Shown in pieces: positions 41,680 through 51,839 of a stretch of 64,000 nucleotides of DNA. Origin of the DNA: Maylandia zebra (lineage: Eukaryota > Chordata > Actinopteri > Cichliformes > Cichlidae); the NCBI RefSeq assembly GCF_041146795.1, contig NC_135177.1, positions 2,077,560-2,141,559 on the forward strand, given 5' to 3'. Every line of letters starts with the position of its first letter. The first letter of the stretch is position 1. The position numbers and the translations under genes were made by a program. The notes beneath the pieces were generated by a model. It was not told the origin of the DNA. It did no database searches and saw nothing but the letters and a program-made list of their open reading frames with translations.

Positions 41680-42338
41680 ATAAGTCATACCTCAAATCAC
41701 GATGTCCTGGTCATGGAACACGGGAACAGCCATACCCTGTGCAATAAAACACACGTCATGTATGAACATTTTCCATCCACTGTCTGAAATAAATAGTTTG
41801 TCATCATGATCCTAGAGTTGGCAAATGGATGGTTTATGAACTGGTACTTATATAGCACATTCTACTTAAGTTTGAACATTCACAATGCTTTTTACTACTA
41901 CTACTCATTTTTTTATCTACACCTTAGCAGTTTTACCTTACATTCTAACATTTACAGGCACACTTAATGCAGTTTGTAAAGTCAGTGAAAGCTTTTGTTT
42001 GCTCACCAGTCTATTTCAGTTTGTCATTTGGAGTCAGTTCCCCTCCTGTGTATCATTGCTAATAGTGGAGCCCCTCGCTCAGCCTAGTTGGGTATCCACT
42101 TACCCAGCCATACTCTGGAAGTCATGCCAGAAATCACTGCAATCCTTTTTACAGAGACCTGATCACGTGTCCGACAGTCAGTCAGACAGTCAGCCTGGTA
42201 GCTGGCTTTCTCAAAGCACATTGTAATTTGGAGAGGCTCCCTTTGTGAAATTTCTCAGCAGGTATTTCAATGGTACTTTTGTGGCAGTCTCACAGGCTGC
42301 TTAGAAGGAGAACAAGTGATTAACTCATTAACTCATTA
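41680..42338. other. No recognisable gene
   Basis: A 113-codon plus-strand frame (41885-42226) is open but has no known signature. Confidence 0.4.
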
Positions 42339-42396
42339 ACACAAATGCATGAACAATTGGTGCAATATATTGCACCAATTGTTCATGCATTTGTGT
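42339..42396. repeat. Perfect 58-bp palindrome with no spacer
   Basis: Two 29-bp arms (42339-42367 and 42368-42396) are exact reverse complements. The right arm is L2 reverse transcriptase sequence and the left arm is its inverted copy. It marks the 5' end of the L2 fragment. Confidence 0.95.
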
Positions 42397-43610
42397 CATC
42401 GCGTTCAGGTTATTGTAATTCCCTGTTTACCAGCTTGGATAAATCATCTCTTTCTTGCCTCCAAGCTATACAAAATGCAGTGGCCAGGCTACTAACATGT
42501 TCTAGCAAGCGAGCTCACATTACTCCCATCTTATATTCTTTACATTGGCTCCCAATAGATTTTAGAATTTGTTTTAAAATTCTTGTTTTAACAAGTAGAG
42601 CACTAAATGGCCCCAGATTATTTATCCAAGCTTCTTATAAAATACACTGCTGCTCGTTGTCTCCGCTCGTTGTTACACAACTGAAGACTAAAGGGGCGGA
42701 GCCTTTCAGTCTGTTGCACCAAGGCTGTGGAACAGTTTACCTCCACAGCTACGTTTGGTTGACTCTGTGGAATCCTTTAAAAAGTGTCATGGTCCTGGGT
42801 CGTGTGACCCAGTGTGTTATGCTTAACCTATTTTGATGTTTATTGTTTGCTTAGGTTCTTTAAGGTAGTCCAGTCCTTTTGTAATTATGTTACCCTTGCA
42901 TTACGTCTCCCTTGCCCTTCGTGTGTTTACGTCTGTGTGTCTTGTACTGTCAAGTTCATGCTGTCAGTCATGTCACCTCCCCCTGTACTACGTCTCCCCC
43001 GTTCATGTCTCATGTTTCCTGTTTTACTTTGAAGGCCTGCATTCACTGTCTGTGTATTCAGTTTCACTCCTCCTGTCCTGTCGTTAAGTTCATGTGTGTC
43101 AGCTGCGTTCCCATGTGTGGCCACTTCCCCTGATCATCCCTCATGTGTATTTAGTCTCTGTGTTTCTTACAGTCTGTGTCGCGTCGTCTGTGTTCCCACC
43201 CTCCGTGTTTCCATGCCTGGTCTGTTGTCTGCCAAGCCATAGCCTCACCATAGTTTGTTCCCAGTTTAGGTTTTTGTTTAGCCACGCCATCCCTGCTGTA
43301 TTTGCACACCTTGTTTTCAGCCATATTAAAGGCTCGCCTTCTGTTAAAGTTCACTCCCGTCTGTTCACTTGTGTACGCACCTGGGTCCATTACACGCATT
43401 CTCCACTCGGTCCGTCACAGCGGACCGTGACAAAAAGCAGTTAAAAACGTTTTTGTTTCAACAGGCCTTCTGTGAATCAACACTTTTGAATTGTTTTGAA
43501 TTTGCATTATTTACATTGTCTATTTTATTACTTAATGTTTTCTTTATTTTAACCCTTGTGTACAGCGCTTTGTGACTGCCTGTCTACAAAAAGCGCTCAA
43601 TAAATAACCT
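42368..43610 (+). mobile_element. L2-type LINE, reverse transcriptase end and tail, split by a solo LTR
   Basis: The plus-strand frame encodes VHAFVSSRSGYCNSLFTSL, LQAIQNAVARLLTCSSKRAH and LHWLPIDFRICFKILVL, the C-terminal region of L2 ORF2. Frame changes follow. The solo LTR at 42785-43432 interrupts the frame, which resumes with QLKTFLFQQAFC. The tail ends near 'gcgctcaataaataacc'. Confidence 0.85.
42785..43432 (+). repeat. Solo LTR, copy 2 of the TGTCAYGG family
   Basis: It starts TGTCATGGTCCTGGGTC and ends GGACCGTGACA, with a perfect 5-bp duplication AAAAG on both sides. A palindrome, CTGGGTCGTGTGACCCAG, lies ten bases from the start. A TATA-like TGTATTTAGTC occurs in the middle. It is 648 bp long. 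Confidence 0.9.
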
Positions 43611-43799
43611 CACTTACAATATCACCACCAAAGGAGGAGTGTCATTCATTTCCCTCACATCATATTTACTGATATCACGCAATGCTGAAGAATCTGGGGT
43701 CACTTGCCTGACATATAGCAGCTGCATGTTTTTTGTTTTTTTACAAAGGAACAATTGCTGTCACATATTCTGTTTAATAATCTGCTGGAGCCACCTGCA

Positions 43800-44690
43800 C
43801 CGTTTCATTCAATCAATATATTTATTTATAAGCACATTTAAAAGCAACACAGGTTGATCAAAGTGTTGTACACAGTAAACAGTAAAAACCTCAGTCACAA
43901 TTAAAAGCTAGTGAGTAAAGATGGGTTTTCAGATGGGTTTTAAAGATGTTGAGTGTTGAAGAGACACTAATTTGAAGAGGCAGACTGTTCCAAAGTGCAG
44001 CAATCACAAAGGCCCGGTCTCCTCTGGGTTTTAGGAACAATCAGAAGTAACTTATCAGCTGACCTAAGAGTGCTAATTGGAGTATTTTTAGTTAACAGGT
44101 TAAGAGGTAAGACAGAGCTAATCCATTTAGAGACTTAAAAACAAGGAATAAAATCTTTAAATCAATTCTATAACATACAGGAAGACAATGCAAACGAGCC
44201 AAGACTGGAGAAAGATGGTCGTGTTTACATGTGCCTGTCAAGAGTCGGGCTGCAGCATCCTGAACACGCTGAAGTCGAGAGAGCAGAGCCTGGCTGATCA
44301 GTAATGCTTTGAAACCAGACTGAAATGTGTCATTCATTTCCAGAAAAGCCTGGAGCTGAAGGAAGATCATTTCTTTGAGGATTTGGGGCAGGAAGGGGAG
44401 TTCAGAGATTGGTCTAAAATTTGAGAGAGCTGTTGCATGAAGATTTGTTTTGTTGAGAAATGGGTGCACTGTAGCATGCTTAAGATCAGCTGGGATGGTT
44501 CGCATTAGAAGGGAGGTTTAATAAATTAGGTCCAATAGTGTCAAAGACTTCTTTGGAAAGGCGAGAGGGGAGAGTGTCGAGGTGACACATAGAGGGCTTA
44601 AGATGGGAGACTACTTCACCCAGAGCGCACAGAGCAACTGTGACGGCAGACATGTGGTGTTTGAGAATGCCCCTTGATGCAAGCACGGCT
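43800..44690 (-). pseudogene. L2/CR1-type LINE fragment with internal deletion
   Basis: The minus-strand frame joins an early reverse transcriptase block (NFRPISELPFLPQILKEMI, LQAFLEMNDTFQSGFKA) to a late block (QRVQDAAARLLTGTCKHD, RLHCLPVCYRIDLKIL) without the catalytic region between them. A typical tail with 'aaataaatatattgattgaat' follows. The deletion keeps the frame open. Confidence 0.8.
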
Positions 44691-44694
44691 TCTG

Positions 44695-44965
44695 TGGCGA
44701 GTGAGCTTTATTTTAACAGTGACAGTACAAACAGCAGTGAGGATGGCATGCAGAACCTAAGAATACCTAAACTGGAAAAACTAAGAAAAATAAACCAGAA
44801 ACCTTTAAACAGACGCAGGGAGACTCGGGGAAACAACACCGATGAACCAGCAACAAGCATGAGATGACACACACTATAAATACACAACCTGGAACATGAG
44901 GGAACGAGGAACAGGTGGCATGACAGCTGGAGCCAATTGGGGACGACGAGACATAGAAGCAAAGC
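44695..44965 (-). repeat. Partial LTR related to the TGTCAYGG family
   Basis: On the minus strand it shows 'ggctccagctgtcatgccac', a TATA-like GTATTTATAG and an AATAAAGC, in the same order as the 49438-50071 LTR. Its start is missing where the hAT element at 44973 begins. Confidence 0.4.
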
Positions 44966-44972
44966 ACTAACG

Positions 44973-47551
44973 TCGTGATGCTGAGATGAAACCTCGCGAT
45001 GAACTGAAGCTTTCCATCCAACTGGTCGACTCAAGGTTCGAAGCATTGTGATGATTCATTTGCTCTACTGCGCCATCAAGTGAACGATTCAAGTGAAAAA
45101 GGCTCTTTAATTATAATGATGTGATGTGTAAACCTCTAAACTGAATAAATAAATTGTTTTCATGGTTATTTATCCCGAATATTGTCTCAGTATGTCTGAT
45201 ACAAAAGAGAAAGTGGAAACTATCAGGACAGAGTTTTGGTATGATTGTGTAACTGTGTAATCATCAGTGTTGGGTAAGTTACTTTAAATTAGTAACTTAG
45301 TTACATTACTAGTTACTTCTATCAAAAGTAACTCAGTTACTTCGAGTTACTCGTTACTTTCAGAGTAACTAGTTACTAGGGAAAGTAACTTTGGTTTAAC
45401 TCAGAATTCTCTTGTTAATGTGTTGCTTCCATAACTTTGCCAGTCTTCTAGCTTGCTTACTTGCCACAGTGCACTGTGCCACCTACCAAAGGAAAAGATA
45501 ATGTGCATATTTCCACGAGAGAAGTCCCACGCCTGGACGGTCATTGACCGCCGCCATGATTCTAGCCTACGTCACAGAGTCATGTGCGCCTTTTACATCC
45601 AACACAAAAACTGCAGTCGTGGTGCTTTGATTGTACTCAGAACTCAGAAATTCTGCCTTCTGAATAGGAAGATGTGGGTAACACCAGACTGCAGATTAGC
45701 TGCTTACAGAGCTGGACTGGGACAGAAAATTGGCCCGGGCATTTTGACTAGAGACCGGCCGCCATTATAGGAAGAATCATAAAGCCTTTGAATGAAAATA
45801 AACACTGTTGTGACAGTGATGTTCACTGTTCTGATGGTATATATGCATCAATCTATCAATCGTTTGTTGTAAGATTCAGATAATTATTTATTAAAAGCGA
45901 GACATTTTAAATGAGAATAAGAAAGAAAAGTATTTCTTTGTGCCCCCCTCTCCCTGTTAATGCCCTACCTGGCCCCCTGGCCACAGTTTGCTAGACCCGC
46001 CCCTGCACAGTTACCAGCTGTCAGCTACCTAAAAAAGGATCCTGGTGTTATTTGTCTCTCAGAAACAGTTCATAACTTCAACTCATCCATGTCACCTAAA
46101 AGGTAAACCTGTTTCTCCATCACAGCTCTGATGATCCAGTAAGGACATCTCCTGGTTTCATCTTCATGTTTCCCTCTCACCACATAACCAAACCAACATC
46201 ATGACCAGCAGCTTTACAGCTGTGGCTCCATCAAACATCAGCTGATAGTAGAAATTAATATTAAATAAATTCTAACAACAGCTGATCAAGCTTAAACGTG
46301 CTGCTGTTGTTTAGCGCGACATCTGCTGGTTTCCTGTTTCTGCCGCAAAGTGGGCGATAAACAAACAAGAGAGCCGATCAGCTGATCATTGATCAGTTTC
46401 ATGATTGAAGTAGAAACGGGAGAGGGAGGGGAGAGAATGAGAGAAGAAGAGGCAGCTGTGCAGCAAAGACACAGAATAACTCCAGCTTTGTGTCTTTTTC
46501 ATTGTAGCTGAATTACGGGACAAACTGTTCCTTTTCACCTCAATAAGAAACGCGTAATATTTTCTCTGAATACCAGACGGGACGGTTGGCAACTCTAATA
46601 ACTTATGAACAAAATAAAGTTCAACATCAGTAACTTCATAGCACCACCCAGCTAGAAACTCCATCATGCTAGCTAGCACGCAGTACGGAAAAAGTCAGCA
46701 TAACGAAAATAAACTCCACCTAAACTTGGTTCATATCTGACCCAGAGAGACTGCAGGTCATAACTTCTTACCTGAAGTTCAGTTCACCTGACACTCGGAC
46801 CAGTGGCCGCCTCGGGTCTCACCGCTTGCCTCCCTTTTCCCTCCTCCACCTGCTGGCTTCCACCACTTGCTAATGTTACTGAATCTGTGGAAGCTCCGCG
46901 ATGCCACCACACGAAGTAACGAATAACGACCCTATCTAAATCCCAGTAACGAGTAACGCGTTCCTGGTTTTGGCATAATAACTAGTTACCGTGCTCGTTA
47001 CCACAATAATAACGTAGTTACTGTAACGCGTTACTTAATAACGCGTTAGTCCCAACACTGGTAATCATGCTTATGTACATCTGGATAATGACACAAACTA
47101 GTGTGTGGTTCTTCACTTTTTAATAAACTAAAAGACAGAAATCAGATTATAGGATCTGTAGTGTTGTTTATTTATATTATGGTGCTTATCATTCGTGACA
47201 TTTATGACTGTGTGCATACTTTATTAGAAGAGATGAAATTTTAAAAAAATCTCTTTCTTACTGGTTCCATCGAAGAAGAAATGCTCAAGTAACTCTGTAG
47301 CACGTATGTAGTCCAATTCCACAACACAATGTGATGGGGAAATCAGCTTTGTTTTGCTGTCCATTTTATTTTGAATCTGGCGCGAACCGGCGAGCCAGTT
47401 CCTGAATCAGTCACATGGTACGGACTGCCCGCGAGGCCTCGACCGTCACTGCATACGTAATCAAAGCAAGCCTCGATACGTGCTTCACAAAAACTCCCCC
47501 GAGATTACCCGACACGGGCAACGAAGCTTCGACACACAGGACACATCACTA
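44973..47551. mobile_element. Non-autonomous hAT element, outer part of a nest
   Basis: The left end (TCGTGATGCTGAGATGAAAC) and right end (...GACACATCACTA) match the ends of the hAT at 55986-57284, including the 'gaagcttttcatccaa' and 'caagcctcgatacg' sub-terminal segments. No matching 8-bp duplication is evident. A second hAT lies inside. Confidence 0.65.
45265..47060. mobile_element. hAT element nested inside another hAT
   Basis: The ends are CAGTGTTGGGTAAGTTACTT and ...GTTAGTCCCAACACTG, and a perfect 8-bp duplication GTAATCAT flanks the insert (45257-45264 and 47061-47068). Sub-terminal 'agttacttc' repeats are typical of this hAT type. No transposase is visible. A block at 45869-46415 is shared with the unrelated hAT at 25088-26490. 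Confidence 0.9.
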
Positions 47552-48080
47552 AACATTTGCTCAAACACCTTGAAGAGGACACAGGCAAGAAAGGTGAGTA
47601 ATCATATCTTACAAACACTTATTTGCATCACCGGGCATCAAGGGTTTGGGAAGCGCATCTGTAACCGGAAGGTCGCCGGTTCGATCCCTGGGCTCCCTGT
47701 CCTGGTCGTTGTGTCCTTGGGCAAGACACTTCACCTACTGGTGTTGGCCAGAGGGGCCGATGGCGCGATATGGCAGCCTCTGTTCTGTCAGTCTGCCCCA
47801 GGGCAGCTGTGGCTACAACTGTAGCTGCCTCCACCAGTGTGTGAATGTGAGAGTGAATGAATAGTGGCATTGTAAAGTGCTATATAAATCCAATCCATCA
47901 TTATTACTTTGATCTCTAGATTTTCACACCCGCATTTGTTGGTGGTAAATCTTACTTCCTCTCAATCATCATTCCTTTCTCCTCACAGACTACCACCACA
48001 TTCCTTGATGAGGAGCAACTGTGCAGGATCTGAAACAAGGCTACCGACTGATTTTTAAAATTCCCAATAAATATTCAATA
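47552..48080 (+). other. Possible exon end, intron and last exon
   Basis: A short open stretch encoding HLLKHLEEDTGKK ends at AAAG|GTGAGT (47593). A CTCCTCACAG acceptor at about 47989 opens a few codons and a stop, with AATAAA at 48066. A SINE lies in the putative intron. It may be the tail of an unrecognised gene or chance. Confidence 0.25.
47625..47905 (+). mobile_element. tRNA-derived SINE with tRNA-like head
   Basis: A B-box-like GGTTCGATCCC (47678-47688) marks the head; the 'cttgggcaagacacttcacc' and 'gggcagctgtggctacaac' segments follow and the tail ends at 'tataaatccaatcca'. It is a diverged subfamily relative to the 51564 copy. Confidence 0.75.
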
Positions 48081-48249
48081 AATAATTAAACTTCTTGTGT
48101 GCAAATGTTTTACTATGCAAATCCATGCTTAACGTGCAATGCTAAATAAAGTGCTTATTAAGGTGCTTTTAATAAAGTGAAAGGTGTGCTCTAAAGTGCT
48201 ATACAGACAATATAAACAATATAAATAAATGTAGTAAGGGAGTCCTCTT

Positions 48250-48790
48250 CCTTACAAGTCTCCATGAGGTAAAAATTTGGTTATCACAATTTTTTCTTAC
48301 AGACCAGTTAGCTGATGCCCTAGGTCCTCTTGCTAGCCATCTCTCGCTCACTGTAAGCAAGAGATGGCGTGGTTTTCTGAACACCTAAGTGTCAAACATC
48401 TATAGGAGAGATGTTTGGTCTTGGGAAGGGGGGTGTTATGGCCCTGGCCATAATTAGTTTTGGTGGCTGTTTCTTTGTCTGTGTCTTTAAGTCTCTGCAG
48501 GTCCCTGATTGGATGAGCTGACGGCTGCTGATTGGCCCCCTGATCGTATGGTTTTGGGGACCAGGGCGGGGTCAATCTTTCCAACTCTTATGCTGCGTTC
48601 CTGTATCCCTAGACTGGGGCGTAATGCTCTACAGTATAAGATGCCTTGAAGCAACTGTTTTTTGTTAAAAATATGTTTTTCCTTTTTAAAAATGTACAAA
48701 ATAAAATGTAATCAACTTGAATCAACTCTTACTCTCAAGTGTTTTTGTTTTGTCGCTGGTGTCACTGCCTCTCCGTCCGCCACTTTTTGA
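48250..48790 (+). repeat. Ty3/gypsy-type retrotransposon 3' end and LTR, putative
   Basis: A purine-rich GGGAAGGGGGG (48424-48434) precedes TGTTATGGCCCTGGCCATAA, the usual polypurine tract and LTR start. An AATAAAATG lies about 265 bp further on. The LTR end is uncertain because no second copy is in the window. Confidence 0.45.
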
Positions 48791-48799
48791 TAAGTGTTA

Positions 48800-49432
48800 A
48801 CCTGATCTGCTTCAGATTGAATTGATCGGGGCCCTGGTAGCTCCACAGTTCAACTCGAGGTGACTGGATGAGGGCTGGTCTCAGCACTGCGGTTCTTTGT
48901 TGTGTGGTGTGAAAATAAATGGCCAGCTCTTGTTCCCACTGATGCAAATTACGATTTCATGCAGTGAAGTCATAACAACAACCGGTTTAAACTGGTTTGT
49001 TGTCTGGATTTTGAATGTCTACCTTTTTATGTTTACTTAGGTTAACAGTCTGATCATATTCTGATTCTTGACAATAATCTGCTTTTCTTGTCACATAATA
49101 AAAAGGCATATAACTCTGTATTTACACAAAGTTAGACAGTTCAAATGAAGGTGTAATACACTGATTACAAATCATTTAGCTCATTAATGACTGTAGCTTT
49201 TGTATGTTCCTCATCTTCTCCTAGACAAGTGGACCAATTTTGACCACACTTAGCTCAACAACTGCCAACTTCTGTATTTTATCAAAATCCCACAATCAAA
49301 TATATTTGTACATTTGACAGTTCAACTGTGCACCGAATGAAACGGAACGCCAGCATTGACTCACGCTCTGGAATATCAGATAAGACTGGTGTGTGTCAAC
49401 TCAAACACATTTCTGAAAGACTTTGTTTGGTA
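48800..49432. other. No recognisable gene
   Basis: Low coding potential; no repeat family identified. Confidence 0.45.
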
Positions 49433-49437
49433 GGATG

Positions 49438-50071
49438 TGTTAGGTGTGGCTGTGTGCAGACAGGAATAGGACCCAAGGTGCAGACTCCGGAGACAGAACT
49501 TAAACCAAAACAGCTTTAATGCTGAACTCACACATAACATAACTGGGGGAAAAAGGTCAAAAATAAACTAACACCGGCGGCTCGACAAAACACACAGCAA
49601 AATAAACAGTAGATCACAACACAGACACTAAGAAACACAGGGCTTAAATACACAGAGGGAGCAATCAGGGAATGGGTAACAGGAGGGAAACACAGCTGGG
49701 GCAAATCAGGCCTAACGAGACAAGGGGAAGCAAAACCAGACACATTAACATCAGACATGGACTTTCAAAGTAAAACAGGAAACACATAACACAGACTGAA
49801 CAAAGACACAGACTCGCACGCACTGCAACAGAGGGAACAGAGACGTGGGACCAGGGCAGACACAAACACTGACTGGACACGGGGATATAGCCACTAAGGA
49901 CACACAGAGACGCGAACTAGACAAGGGGATACAGCTGACAGGGGAGACAGAGCAGCTAGAGAAGACAGAGACATAAACTATAAGACAGAACTCAAAGAAA
50001 CCAAAGACTAGAAAGTATAAATAATATAATAAACTCAAAACCCCTGGGTCAACGACCCAGGCATCCTAACA
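49438..50071 (-). repeat. Solo LTR, copy 3 of the TGTCAYGG family
   Basis: On the minus strand it starts TGTTAGGATGCCTGGGTC with the palindrome CTGGGTCGTTGACCCAG, shows a TATA-like GTATTTAAGCC and ends CACACCTAACA. A perfect 5-bp duplication GGATG flanks it. The 634-bp copy aligns with the 53522 copy over GAGTTTATTATATT. Confidence 0.85.
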
Positions 50072-50189
50072 GGATGTTCATTTGATAGCTATATCAACAA
50101 GCTTTTGATATAGTTTGCAGCTCACTGGTGTAGTGGGAAATGGACTGGCTCTTATATAGTTTTTTTGGCATTTACCATAGAATACCAGA

Positions 50190-50645
50190 ATTGGCAGGTC
50201 CGCTTCAGATGCTCTGTGCGTTTCACAGATGAAAGCAAGTTCACCCTAAGCACACGTGACAGATCTGAGAGGTACTGGATAAGCCGTGGAGAACGCTATG
50301 TTGCCTGTAACATCACGACCAGTTTGGTGGTTGGTCAGTGACAGTCTGAGGGTGGCATATCCGTGAAGGAATATCTACAAGCTAGGCAACGGCACCCTGA
50401 CTAGGTATCAGGATGAAATCACATTGTCAGACACTATGATGGTGCAGTGGCTCCTGGATTCGGCCTAGTGTCCGGCCTCATGTGGTCAGAGTATGGAGAG
50501 AGTTTCTGGAAGACGAAGGAATCATCATCATCATCATCATCATCATCACGATAATAATAATAATATCAGTGACTGACCCCAAGAGTTGCATGACCTAAAT
50601 CCAGTAGAACACAAATACAACATCATGTTTTGACTGCATCCCAGA
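50190..50645 (+). pseudogene. Tc1-family transposase relic (second type)
   Basis: Broken plus-strand frames encode VRFTDESKFTLSTRDRSERY, then GERYVACNI, GGISVKEYLQ and, after a repeat expansion, LNPVEHKYNIMF. These are the first catalytic D region and the DLNPIEH region of Tc1/Tc3-like transposases. Stops and frame changes are many, and no terminal repeats are clear. It is a different lineage from the intact Tc1 copies. Confidence 0.75.
50521..50565. repeat. (ATC)n and (ATA)n microsatellites inside the Tc1 relic
   Basis: Nine ATC units followed by about five ATA units have grown at the position of the second catalytic region of the relic. Confidence 0.95.
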
Positions 50646-50689
50646 TTCCACCTGGCTGCATCTGGGAGGAGATCCTACAGGATACTGTC

Positions 50690-51268
50690 CATCATTCCAT
50701 TACAAGCCCCGAAATCTAGAATTGAATTCAAAGTCCTGCTCCTCACATACAAGGTCTTAAATAATCAGGCCCCATCTTATCTTAATGACCTTGTAGTACC
50801 ATATCACCCTATTAGAGCACTTGGCTCTCGCTCTGCAGGCCTACTTGTTGTTCCTAGAGTATTTAAAAGTAGAATGGGAGGCAGAGCCTTCAGTCTTCAA
50901 TTCAATTCAATTTTATTTATTTACACAGCGCCAAATCACAACAAAAGTCCCCTCAAGGCGCTTTATATTGTACAGTAGATACAGAGAAAAGCCCAACAAT
51001 CATATGACCCCCTATGAGCAAGCACTAGGGCGACAGTGGGAAGGAAAAACTCCCTTTTAACAGGAAGGAACCTCCGGCAGAGCCTTCAGTTTTCAGGCCC
51101 CTCTTCTGTGGAACCAGCTTCCAGTTTGGATTCAGGAGACAGACACTATCTCTACTTTTAAGATGAGGCTTCAAACTTTCCTTTTTGCTGAAGCATATAG
51201 TTAGGGCTGGACCAGGTGACCCTGAATCCTCCCTTAGTTATGCTGCAATAGACGTTGAATTGAATTGA
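50690..51268 (+). mobile_element. L2-type LINE tail, split by another L2 tail
   Basis: The sequence 'caaggtcttaaataatcagg' to 'cctgaatcctcccttagtta' matches, in opposite orientation, the L2 at 18865-19150. It ends with 'gacgttgaattgaattgac'. A second L2 tail interrupts it at 50894. Confidence 0.85.
50894..51075 (-). mobile_element. 5'-truncated L2 tail inserted in an L2 tail
   Basis: This 182-bp insert is a minus-strand L2 3' end flanked by a perfect 14-bp duplication GGCAGAGCCTTCAG (50880-50893 and 51076-51089). Confidence 0.9.
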
Positions 51269-51563
51269 CATTGTCAGGCCAGAAGTGACCATATTTGGAG
51301 GGTTAGAGGGTGGAGTATCCACCAGCAAGTTTTGGAAGAAGTATTCATATTCAAACTAGTAAAACACTATAATTTACCCTTCGAAACTGGAGCACCTCTT
51401 GCCCTGTGGTAGCTGGAATAGGCAAGATGGCATGACTCTTTATCATGTCATTTTTAATAATCAGCTCTGCACAGGAGCTCAAGAAGAGTCCATCCTGTTG
51501 CTCTTGGAGTCTAAAATGACAGTGTCGGCAACGTTAGTGACTGAGCAGACCTACTGACCTGTT

Positions 51564-51830
51564 GGGGCGATCGTGGCTCAAGAGTTGGGAGTTCACCTTG
51601 TAATCGGAAGGTTGCTGGTTCGAGCCCCGGCTTGGACTCGGTCATTGTGTCCTTGGGCGCCAGTGTCCGGCAGCCTCGCCTCTGTCAGTGCACCCCAGGG
51701 TGGCTGTGGTTACAATGTAGCTGCCATCACCAGTGTGTGATTGTGTGTGTGAATGGGTGGATGACTGGACGTGTAAAGCGCTTTGGGGTCCTTAGGGACT
51801 AGTAAAGCGCTATATAAATACAGGCCATTT
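51564..51830 (+). mobile_element. tRNA-derived SINE with complete head
   Basis: The head carries an A-box-like TGGCTCAAGAGTTGGG and a B-box GGTTCGAGCCCC. The body has 'gccagtgtccggcagcctcg' and the tail 'ggtccttagggactag ... ataaatacaggccattt'. A segment found in other copies between 'ccttgggc' and 'gccagtg' is deleted. The family resembles the cichlid AFC SINE (from memory). Confidence 0.8.
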
Positions 51831-51839
51831 ATTATTGAG

